64,000 nucleotides of DNA from Cladorhizidae sp. MBARI D1340-BT2 (lineage: Eukaryota; Porifera; Demospongiae; Poecilosclerida; Cladorhizidae), in assembly GCA_028752905.1 (NCBI GenBank), contig JAQNBH010000007.1, positions 18,325,613-18,389,612 on the forward strand, read 5' to 3'. Within the stretch, counting starts at the first letter, position 1, and each line of letters opens with the position of its first letter. The notes under the pieces are model-generated. The model ran no database searches. It saw nothing but the letters and a program-made list of their open reading frames with translations, and was not told the origin of the DNA. The position numbers were made by a program, and so were the translations under genes. This document shows, piece by piece, positions 38,790-49,399 of this stretch.

Positions 38790-41700
38790 ATGGTGCGAAC
38801 AGAGAAAGACCCACGTGTGTTCCTGCGGAAGGTCGAGTACTATTTACAGAATGGTGCATATAGCTGTGACACAGTGGTAGGAGAACGCAGTGGTATTCGG
38901 AAGAGCAGCATCAGTTTCATTGTCATTGGTATGTAAATAATCCACCACCTGCTTGTTACAGCTTTACTGGTTCAGATTGTGGTTGTCATATGGACATAAA
39001 TTGATCAATGCCAATGATTTCATAAGCCTCCAATACATGGTCTATATTCTCCACAACAAATTAGGCCTACATAAACCATTGCTTTCCTGATACTTGTGTT
39101 GTACATGATTTCATAGAACTTGGCAGATTTCTTTCGAAGTGACCAAAAATGAAATAAGGTGTCTTGTTATAAAGGTTGTGTCATGGCTATTTTGTCTATA
39201 GGTGAGACGATGTTCTACACACAACCAGCAAAAAACAATCCCAATGAGAAGGTTAAGCGCTTGGTCATGTTCTCAATTGATGAGCAGCAGAAGGTTTTGC
39301 GTGAGGCCCATGACATCAATGGTGCACATCAAGGTCAGAAGCGTACCTTAGCACGTCTTACACAGGACTATTATTGGACGACTATGGCAAAAGATGTTTA
39401 TAGTTGGGTAAGTATTTGTACATAGTGATATATCAATACATAATGTTGTAATATCGTAAAAGCTGGTTGATAAGATGGGGTCTATATGTTATATTAAGTT
39501 ACCTGTTTTTTGTTAGGTGTCTACTTAGCTGAGATATATTTTATTAAGCTCGGCCGTCTGCTCACCCAAAGCCCACCCTCCTGTCTCTCCCACACTTGAT
39601 CTTTCTCCATCATATGGTCACCAAATCTCCATGCATATGATTACCTCAAACAGCACTGTTCAGGGTGTGCTCTGCCAGAACTCCTGAAGGTTGGGAGGCT
39701 AATTCTCGAGCTCTAATGCACACAGTTGCAGAAACAGTAGACAAACAAATAACAATCAGGGTTTTCATATTATGCATGTACTCTGTACCCTCGCTGTCAT
39801 GTAGTTGCTCAGTTTTAAGTGCCCCTTTTGTTGTTTACTGATATAATAAGTGGCCCAGCTTGACAAATGGTAGTTTTGTGGTGACCCATGGATACCTCAG
39901 TCACTGCATGCAGCTGTATCGCTTGTGTTGCACTGCAGCTGTTCATGGCTTATCACTGCATGCAGCTGTCATCTCTAAGTGGTGATGGACCAAGTGATCC
40001 AGAAGACAGCTTCCCTTTGTCTATGAAACAAGCTGGACTATTTTTACTCAAAGTCAAAAAAAGAAACTTTGTTCAACACGTTATAGAATTTGTAATGATC
40101 GTTTATGCTCGATATTGTGTCAATATCGATGTTTCTTTCAGAAATTCGAATAAGGGTGTCAGGAGGTACAGGACAAAAAGCAATGTTATAATGAACTGAG
40201 GGGGCAGCATTCCTTAAAGAGCATAAATGAATTTATGTTTTCTCTGAAGTAACTATAGGTGCTCTCTGGGATGTGGTAATGCAGTACATGTTTTAGAACA
40301 AAACAGGTCAACACTAAACACTAAAACTCTGGTGTATGGTACACATCTGTAGTATGCACTGCCAGCAAATGTTACATCCATGAATCTTCATCACTATTAT
40401 CAATATCCAAGATAATATATGGCTCCAGAGAGGTTTTACTGCATCTTCAACATTATGACAGGCCCTATAAGCATCTAATGACAAGCATAGCATGTAATTG
40501 TAAACATGGTGTAAATCAAGAGGTAATGTGTTGATTAAAATCACAGTGCTGAGTGCATCATTCCAAAGTGTGCTATATATACGTATACTCAATAATCTAA
40601 GGGCTGGTTCACAATAGACACAACACGATGCGTCGATTGTGAACATGAGGTTGCATCCCATACGCTCAAATAGACTTCAGTTTTATTCAAGTGTCGGATC
40701 GCAACACAATGTGTTGGTGTGCTTTATTTAAAGATAAATGAAGAATGATAGAAGCGGTTTGCCTTATGGCAAGTATGTAGCAATCGTACAGGGACATAAA
40801 GGCATGATAGAATGCCTAGAAGCAAGTGGCATGTGAAGTAAGCCAATAGATTGTTGATCAAAATGATGTAGAACTAGCTATATTATATTGTGTACATAGC
40901 TTCACCTAGCTATTCTAGCAGTAGCCATAGCAGGCATGAGGTCGGCTGAGAGTAGTCCTACAGGTTGGAACTATCATTGCGTTATGTTGTTGTTTTTACA
41001 TAACGCTTTATATTAGGGGAATTTTGACTCTGGGAATTTCCAACACACGTGTTTTGAGCAGACAGTTGATAAGTTTCTCCTTAAAGTATAGTTCGTGTGG
41101 ACAATCTATGAGTTGCTTGCTCAATGTGTGGACCAGTATTAGTGTGGGCAATCTGTGAATTATTCAAATCCTGGTTTGCTCATAACATGTAATATATCAA
41201 AATGTTGCCTCATGAAACTACAGTCGTTTTATTGTGTTTTTAGATATCCACTTGTCAGCGGTGCCAAAAATTGGAGCAGATTAAGACCATTGCAACAGAG
41301 CTACATCCTATCAAAGTTTCCAACAGGTCACTGATTTTATACTGCATGTCCCATGCAAATCACATGAACATATATGCTTAAACTCCCTTCATCTGCACAT
41401 CCCACATCTGGGAACGTCTGCCTACTAGGCACCTGCACATTGCACAATCAAGTCATGTGTATCGCATGGTCCTCAATTTTTTTTTTGTGAATGGCATGAC
41501 ACTGCAGCTTCGATGAGACAGGAATCACTGAGGCAAATACCACAATTTATTTTAAAAATAACTGTGTTCATGTTGTTTTCAGTCATTGCACATGTGCAGC
41601 ATGTACATGTACAGTGCAAGTACAAAATTCAAGACAAATCATCAATATTGGGGGAAATGTGGGTGTGTTCCCAGATGTGGCTGTTTCAGAATTATGGACA

Positions 41701-44700
41701 GTGCCTATCCAGATAAGAGGAGTTTGGATAAGAGGAGTTTGAGTATATATAATAGCTGTGTTTTTTGTATCTTGGTAGAATAATTTTTAATGTTTTATAT
41801 TAAAGATGGGAGACTCTGGGCATTGACCTGATCGGCCCATTTGCAGCTACCGATAAAGGCCACAGATATGTCTGCACTGCGACTGACCTTTTTACAAAGT
41901 GGGTGTTTGCTCGTCCCATTAAGTCAAAGTGTGCCGCAGATGTTGCTAAAGTGATACTTGAGCTCATCTACAGCTATGGTCCTCCAAGGAAAATGATCAT
42001 GGACCAGGGCCGTGAATTTATTAACCAGGTTAGTGACAAGTCTTAAATGTTTTTAACATTCAAGGTGCATAATATTCTAAATACGAATTCAATTCAGGAT
42101 TTCTCAATGTAGTTAGCTGTGGTGGTCAGACAACTCATCTCTTCTCCATAACTACTACGCAGATAGCTTCTTTTATAGTGATGTTATTAGTAACATAGTA
42201 TAGTGTGTACTTGTATCTATTTCATGCTTTTCCAACTCAGGTAAATGATTTCATCTTTGCTGCCTTTGGGGTGAAGCGAATGATGTGTTCTGCATACCAT
42301 CCAGAAACAAATGGCCAGGATGAGCGCACAAACCAGACACTTAAGAGGGCACTGTCCAAATACACCAATGACAGCCAAACTGACTGGAACAAGTAAGTTA
42401 CTATATTTGAAGCTACTATGCATCAATGGTGGTCAGTGTATCTGTTGTAGCAGCTTGCTATTACTGGATGGATTTTGTGATCCATCATATGACCTAGAGT
42501 TCCACTATAGCAATTGTAACTGTTGGTTGGTGTATAGGCTTACTATGTACATGTCTTTAGTTCTTCTCATGCTTTGCATTTTGTTGATATCTTAGATTTG
42601 TGCTCTCTACCACTTATGGCATCAACACTAGCATACAAGCATCAACAAAGCAGCAGCCCTTTGTACTGATGTTTTATCGCACAGCTCGGGGTGCCATAGC
42701 CATTAATGCAGAACATGATTGTGAAGAAGAGTTACAGTATGTGAATATACACACTGACATGTCTCCTGAAGAGATTAAAACAGACTTGGAAGATCGTGTA
42801 GCAAAGGTAAAGACCGTCTAGTGGCAGACTATAATTAACCAAATATGATTTAGAAACTAATTCGCTGTGCATATTTTATTTGTGAATGAAATTATTGGCA
42901 GTTTTCATATTAATGTATGTAAAATAATCCACAGCAACTCCTTCCGTATTCACTTAGGTACAGGCCCTGGATGAACAGGTACGAGAAAAAATTGAAGAAG
43001 CCAAGGCCAAGCACAAGTTGTATTTTGATGCCAAGCAAAAGAAAGGCTTAAAACGCTTCCAGTTTGCAATAGGTATGCTTAGGGTGATAATTGATATGAC
43101 CAAAATTAAGATATTTATGGTGCCATATATATACTACTCTTTGCAGTTAATTGTTGAGTGGAAATCAGTTTCAATAAAAAGACATTTTGCATAGAACTTT
43201 ATATTTCAAATACATTTTATGTTCTTAATAAATTGCAGACATAAGTTTTGGCTTGAAGATATGCATATGTTTTAAAAGTTTCAAAATTATTTGTTGTTTG
43301 CTGCAGGTGACCATGTCTTGAAGAGGAATGTGCGAAAAGCATCAAGGAAAGGTGATAGGTTATCACAAGACTGGTTGGGGCCTTACAAAATAACTGACAT
43401 CACTTCTATGGGCCTCTGCACATTGCAGGATGGTAATGGCAATCCCATAAAAAGCAAGATTAACTCAGGACACCTAAAGCCTTACTTGACCCGTAGTATA
43501 CCAGATTATATTGCAGAGAATAGTCCACCAAGGAAGAGGCAATGCACAGCAAACCTTGGTGTGGTGTCAACTCTTGGCCTGCAACCCAACAAACCCTATA
43601 CTGAGAAACAGAGCACAATTATTCTACCTCCAGTCCAACCACCCACACGCACTGTGGACCAGGACCAACGACAACCAGAAAAGATGTGCATTTCCACGGA
43701 ATTTTCACAGACCGAGACAGATTGTTTTGTGACTGGTGCGACCCAGACTTTACTGAGGGTAAATGGCAAATGCCTACCGTGCCAACAGCTTGTCAACTGC
43801 AGAGATTTACCCAGAGACTTTCTCACAACTCTCCAATCTGGAGCATGGTTGGAGGACACCCACATTAATGAAGCTCAGGCCCTACTTCATGTACAGTTTC
43901 CAGAGATGGGTGGCCTTCAGCCAGTTCAATATTTGGCACCAGGCAGTGGAGGCTCACTTACTGGAACTCCAGTAGAGAATTATGTGCAGATTATGAATAC
44001 TGGCGGCCACTGGGTTTGTGCATCAAATATAGGAGTATCCAAGGGCACAGTGTTGTTTTATGACAGCCTCCCTACCAGAACCAGTAAGTCATTATGTTTA
44101 AACTATGTCAGCTAAAACCCAGTGATTTTTATTTGTTATTATTTGTTTGACATGTTTTCTTCAAGTTGGGTGAATGGAATTGAGGACTATGAGGACTATG
44201 TACAGTAATATTTGATATTACACCTTAATACTTGCTTTAATATAATATATGTTCTTATCATTGATGCAGAATTGGATACGTTGAAAGGCCTTGCCTGGAT
44301 GGAGCATTACGCTGGAACCTGCCTTATCATTCAGAAACCAAAAATACAGAGACAGGCTGGAGGCAATGATTGTGGCTTATTTGCAATTGCAATTGCAACA
44401 GCTCTATGTGGTGGGATTAACCCATCACTCATCACCTTTGACCAGAGCAAGATGCGACACCATCTAGCAATGTCCTTCCAGGAACGAATCTTATTACCTT
44501 TCCCATTGAAAGGTCTTAGACGGACTGTGACGTACAAGAGGTTGGACGAAAGAATACCACTTATCTGCATATGTAGGCAGCCCCATGACTCTGCCCTTAC
44601 GGTTGCACAGTGCTGTTCATGTAAGGAATGGTTCCATCAATCTTGTGCTAACATTCCTTCATCAGCCATTGCAAACTTACAAGAAGAATGGAATTGCCAG

Positions 44701-44724
44701 CAATGCAAAGAGAGAAACCTGTAA
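38790..44724 (+). CDS. Ginger transposase: integrase + Ulp1-like protease + PHD finger
   Basis: Nine exons with GT-AG junctions and preserved phase: 38,790-38,928, 39,202-39,407, 41,244-41,326, 41,806-42,028, 42,241-42,392, 42,596-42,806, 42,958-43,072, 43,307-44,083 and 44,270-44,724; 2,361 nt, 786 residues plus stop. Domains in order are an H2C2 zinc-binding module (EAHDINGAHQG...CQRCQ), a DDE integrase core with D in LGIDLIGP, D in IMDQGREFIN and E in NGQDERTNQ (35 residues between the last two), and a GPY/F-like WLGPYKITDI. A C48/Ulp1-like cysteine protease follows (GHWVCASN histidine, FYDS aspartate, GGNDCGLF cysteine), then a C-terminal PHD finger (CICRQPHDS...CCSCKEWFHQSC...CQQC). All key residues are present, so the protein could be functional. 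It cuts and joins its own TIRs in the nucleus (family knowledge). Confidence 0.92.
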
Positions 44725-45428
44725 AATATTAAAGAGTAATCTATGAGCTTGTCAACAAGTATATAATGTAGTGCATCTCTTGAACTGTGAAATATATTGC
44801 GAGTTATTTGGCAATTATGAAATTCATGGTCAGTTGTCAATGAGAATTCATAGAATGGGTTTTCCTATAATTATACCACAATACTTGACAGGTGCGATAG
44901 CTAACTAAAATATATTAAGAATAATTCACACTTGGTATTAGATAGAGAAGAGAAAAACAATTCCAAGTGAAATTAAAATATCTAACAACCAGATGAAACG
45001 GAAATGAACGAGGGTCCTGGGTCAGCATGGGTACCCACCCTACTTGGGACATATAGTCCCACAGAGCTTGCAAAGGCAACAGAAGTTAATTGTAATAAAA
45101 TATATATAAATTATATATAGTGACTGATAAGTATTAATATGGAGAGAGAATTGATGGGCAGAGCTGACTATATTATATACTCTGCTCATCTTTAGCTCTG
45201 GACATCACACATTGCCACTTGCCCACAATCACCATAATTTTATGCTAAGAGCTGGATTCCAAAACCCAGGGTCTTATGGAGTGAGTGACCAAGGGCTCCA
45301 ATTTCCATGGTTGCAAGATGCAATAATTGATCATGTGTTTCTCCTACTCCTGCTAATGAGTTCTGTGGGAATTTTTACTGATATTCAACTGCAAATTTCA
45401 TGCCTTATTCTGATAATTATGGAAGAGG

Positions 45429-45725
45429 TGTTGTGAAAGATTGTGCGCTTCTTGTTGTACTGTGGGGAGTTTGCTGGTGATAGAGGAAGATTATTGGATA
45501 TGGTCAAGAGCATTGAAGGGTCTGAGGAGTGGGTGGTATGGAGAAATGATGGAGAGTAGGTCTAATGTTGGGTAGGTGAGCATATAGCAGGGGTGAAGTG
45601 AGGAGGTGTTGGGTATGGTAGACCAAATTGTAATTGTAATGGAAAATGTGTTGAAGTGGTGGGAGAAGAGGAAACACCCATGTCCTTATGTCTTTGGCAC
45701 CTCCCCGCCCCCAAAACAAACACTG
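45429..45725 (+). mobile_element. LINE 3' fragment nested in Ginger
   Basis: This is strongly similar to 25,348-25,630 (same zinc-knuckle end, CTTGTTGTACTGTGGGGA, GCATTGAAGGGTCTGA, and the terminal CTTTGGCACCTCCCCGCCCC). It belongs to the same subfamily as the 24.9-kb fragment and is truncated further at its 5' end. It inserted between the Ginger gene and its right TIR. Confidence 0.85.
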
Positions 45726-45745
45726 TTGTAGTAAGTTCATTTAAA

Positions 45746-45994
45746 GATTTGCGCACGCGCATTGGATGAAGTGCGAGTAATATGGCAGTGCGAGTAATAT
45801 GGCATGGAGACCATGCCATATTACTCGCACTTCCCGCGGGACATAAGGAAATAAATACATGCGCATGCGCAGTAGGTAAAGTGCGAGTAATATGGCAGTG
45901 CGAGTAATATGGCATGACACCTGGCAAATGTATACGCGCATGCGCAGTGGGTGAAGTGCGAGTAATATGGCAGTGCGAGTAATATGGCATGACA
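45746..45994 (-). repeat. Ginger right end with three TIR copies
   Basis: The TIR sequence (GTGCGAGTAATATGGCA twice per copy, preceded by the GCGCATGCGCAGT block) occurs at about 45,750-45,813, 45,862-45,916 and 45,929-45,994. An inverted fragment, ATGCCATATTACTCGCACTT, is at 45,813-45,832. The left end has only one copy. Confidence 0.85.
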
Positions 45995-46040
45995 CCGGAG
46001 TTGCCAACCACACTGAATACAAATCGCCTGTTGGCTAAAA

Positions 46041-47550
46041 ATGGTGGAGTCTTCCCATCCTCTTGGCTATCAGTGCGAGTTTGTTGACTGTCCTTGAAAA
46101 TTTCTATTGCAAGAAGTGTTCCCTGGTGGCTAGGAGGCTGACCTTCACCAGTTGCTGTGGGGAGAGCTACTGCCATGCCTGCATAGCTAACATCCAGCAG
46201 CGAGACAAACCTTGCCCAGAATGTGGACAGCAAAACTTCACCACCATGAAGCCTCTCAAATATCAGCGACAAATGGACTGTCTCAAGGTGTATTGCAGCA
46301 AGCGGGAGAGGGGATGTGGCTGGTCAGGGTCACTGAGTCAGCTGGACGCTCACTTGGACCCTGAGCAAAACTACTGCCAGCATGTGGATATCAAATGTCC
46401 TCTCCACTGCCAGAAAACCATCCCCAGGAACAAGGTGGAGCAGCACGTGGCCAGGGAGTGTGGCAAGAGAGACCATGTGTGTCAGTACTGTGGCTTCAGA
46501 GCCACCTATGATGTGGTGGTGGACGCACACTGGCCACAGTGCATCTACTTGCCCCTACAGTGCCCTAATTTCTGTGGTGTGACTTGCGAGCGTGATGACA
46601 TGGGGGATCACATGAGGATATGCCGTCTGGAGGAGGTGGCGTGTGAGTTCAGTGGTGTGGGGTGTGACATGAGGTTCAGACGAGAGGATCAGGACGAGCA
46701 TGCCAGACAGAACAATAGAAAACATCTCACCATGATGGCTGCTGCGTCAATGAAGATGAACCAGCTATTCCAGCAGAAGCTACAAGAGCATGAGGATAGA
46801 CATGAACAGAAGTATCACGAACAGGAGATGAAATTCAAAATTAAATTTGAAGAGCAGGAGAAGCGATTTCAAGAAAAGGAACGTAAATTTCGAGAAGAAA
46901 TGCAAAAAGAACTCCAACAGCAAGAGCAGAAACTTCAAAAACAAAAACTGAATGCACAAGAATATGAGCAGAAATTTGAGAAGGAATTTGAAAAGCAGGA
47001 ACAGAAGTTACATGGAGTACTACAAGAAAGAGGTAAGCAACTTGTCGAGTTGCAGAAAAAGACATACCAGAATGAAGTAGCCGTTCGAGAAGTAACAAAC
47101 TTTATTAATTTAAAGCGAACATTTTCCATAGAAAACTTCAGCAAAGAGAAAAAGAGGGACAAGCCTCGCGATTGGAAGAGCCCTGCCATGTACACACACG
47201 TGTGTGGATACAAGTTCTGTATAGGCATTGATGCTAATGGGTATGGTGATGCATGTGGAAAGGCTATGATGGTGGACCTGTGGTTCATGCAGGGCGAGTA
47301 CGACCATCAGTTGAAGTGGCCGGCACAGGCAAGCTTCACTTTAGAGCTACTCAATCAACATGGAGGAGAGAATGAAATACACAGTCGTACTAGAGTGGAG
47401 TGGCGGAAACCTAAAACATCTTATGAATACAAATGGTATTTTGGATATATCCAATATGGATTGTACTTGGCATTCATTCAACACTCTGAACTAAAAGACT
47501 TCTTAGCTAATGACACGCTTTATTTTCACCTTAACGTCGTCCTACATTAA
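46041..47550 (+). CDS. TRAF-like RING / zinc finger / coiled-coil / MATH protein (frameshifted N-terminus)
   Basis: The single-exon gene encodes, after the frameshift, a RING-type finger (FYCKKC...CCGESYCHAC...CPEC, with C/E/S around the usual CGH position). TRAF-type zinc fingers follow (46,280-46,720; CPLHC, CQYCG, CPNFCG, CEFSGVGC), then a glutamate/glutamine-rich coiled coil of about 130 residues (46,740-47,090) and a C-terminal MATH/TRAF-C domain (FSIENFSKEKK to the stop at 47,548-47,550). The natural start is the ATG at 46,041 (MVESSHPLGYQCEFVDCP), in the N-terminal style of sponge and cnidarian TRAF-like proteins, but that frame stops at 46,095-46,097. One extra T at 46,095 would explain it. 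TRAF proteins are E3 ligases/adaptors in receptor signalling. It could be a pseudogene, a sequence error or a young lesion. Confidence 0.85.
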
Positions 47551-47559
47551 AGTCTCACG

Positions 47560-49260
47560 TGACGTGCACACACTATGAATATCAATGCATTTAGTGAAGG
47601 AGCTCATTCCTCACATTACCGTGGCATCTATCTATCTCTGTTACCTTTTCGTTGAATAATTGGCGAGCAAAGTGAGCTCATGGTGGGGAGTTGGATGGAA
47701 AATTTGGCACTGCCATGCATGGCACCAAACGACCATCTGTGCGCTTACAATAACCGGAAATGTAAGAACAATCACGAGAATGCTAGCGGAGCAAATTAAA
47801 ATGGCTTGGCTGCACAAGTGAAAATGGGCATGGTGAATAGCTGACTCGAGTCCTTACCATATAACAAAACAAGCCAGCCTGAAATAGTACATAACATAAA
47901 CAAACGAAGACCCTAATAACTGCATGATCATCTCTTCAGGTGATTTCTTCCCCCCCCCCCCAATTTTTTAAATCTTATACTTCAAGCTCCTTGGTAATCG
48001 CATATTGTTTAGGTTCAAGGCAATAGCCCTCTTCCGGATAGCATTACAAATTACAGTAAATAAACCACGTGTGTGTGTGTGTGTGATATGAGAAGTAAAG
48101 AATCGTTCATAAGAAAGCACCAGCATGACCAGAAGATATACCTGTATGCGCTTTTTACATTCCTATGTATACCGTAGCTCACAAATTACACTACATACTT
48201 TAACATAGTTTCATATAATGTACAAGCTACTAAAAGTTCCAACACACCAACGAAACAATGGCGACCAAAAGACAGCGGCAAAAACAAAAAACAAAAGCAA
48301 GACAAAAACCACAAGCAACAACAATAAAAGTCCAAAATCAAACGACACCATCCACGCTCAGATGGCCAATCTTCGGAATTTACCAAACGTACTACACTAA
48401 ACGTTACAGCTCGCAGGCAGTTTGCTACTCTATAGGCTACTCTATCTGAAGAACACCTTAGTCACTGAAATGGCAAAATTTACAACGGGCAGCGTCGCCG
48501 TACCTGTTGGGTATACATGTACATATTTCAATGGTTGATCTTCAGAAATATATCAGTTTTGATCAACAGGTATGTTCTTTCCTGCAAATACCTCTGCAAG
48601 TGAAATAAACAATATTATGTTCAAGGTCTCCAATGCAGCAGTAGAATTTCACCTTATTTTTTTATTTTATAAACATGCATCTACTTTGGATTTCTTTTTA
48701 TCCAGTGGTTCTTCTAATCAGCATATCCATAAGTGCTGTGGCACCCAAGCCTGGTGTCGGATATTCTGGTGACCTCCAGTATTTGGTGAGTACTGAGTGA
48801 CACCCCCCCCCCCCCCCCCCCCACCACAATCTGGGCAAACCTCTTGTCCTCGTCTTGACGAAGCCTCGAGCTCGAGGAGTGACACCTCTACCACAACGAC
48901 TAGGGGCGCCTCTAGCAGTGTCCAATTGGTGCTGCTTCCAGAGTTTAGCCTGACCATAGCTGACTTTATGCAGAGGACAAACCATAGATTGTAGTTAGAC
49001 CATCTGGAGATACTAACGAATCCCTCTGGAGACTTATGATAGCTTCTGGCTCCACCAGCTCTTGTCCTTCAACTTACACAATTTTCTATATGTTTGTCAT
49101 AAGTTTATAATGATAATAAATGTGAAAAAGAAAATAGCAAGTCCATCCGATTCACTCGACTAGCTAGGATTTCCCATTCTTCATAAAATGCTAGTATTGC
49201 TATCTAGGTTGGTATTGGACTATTGACCGAGATTGTATTCTTCTCAACAAACTACATGTA
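47560..49260. other. Intergenic, no recognised gene
   Basis: This holds a dispersed-repeat copy with GTTGGATGGAAAA (47,665-47,712), a short TG microsatellite (48,069-48,085), a poly-C run (48,803-48,822) and low-complexity AC-rich ORFs near 48,220-48,450 that lack family motifs. Confidence 0.4.
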
Positions 49261-49264
49261 GTTG

Positions 49265-49395
49265 ACAATGTAGACACAATGACTTTCTCAATAATCAACT
49301 TGGATTTTCCCACTTGATGTTTCTGGCTACATGAAAGCTAGACCATCTAGCCGAAACGTTGAGTGAATTGATTATTGAGAGTATTGTTTATCGCT
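49265..49395 (+). repeat. Hammerhead-type repeat copy at 49.3 kb
   Basis: Stem II GCTAGA-CCA-TCTAGC and an intact CGAAACGTT (49,352-49,360) match the ribozyme repeat of 8.9 kb. The first box reads CTACATGAA instead of CTGATGA. An inverted tail (CAATAATCAACTTGG, 49,292-49,306) and a direct tail (TTGATTATTGAGAG) flank it, so this is another fold-back copy, presumably dead. Confidence 0.6.
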
Positions 49396-49399
49396 TGTT

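Larger units (their letters stand above)
38508..45994 (+). mobile_element. Ginger DNA transposon, complete
   Basis: The terminal inverted repeats start TGTCRTGCCATATTACTCGC. The left one is 38,508 to about 38,580. The right end (about 45,925-45,994) is its inverse for about 70 bp with a single difference. CCGG occurs immediately outside both ends (38,504-38,507 and 45,995-45,998), a 4-bp target duplication as described for Ginger elements. The 7.5-kb element contains one nine-exon gene with open frames. A LINE 3' fragment is nested near its right end. Confidence 0.93.

Noticed and set aside
46063..46065. Start of the TRAF protein at TTG 46,063
   Set aside because: It is a non-ATG codon. The better explanation is the ATG at 46,041 with a one-base frameshift at 46,095.
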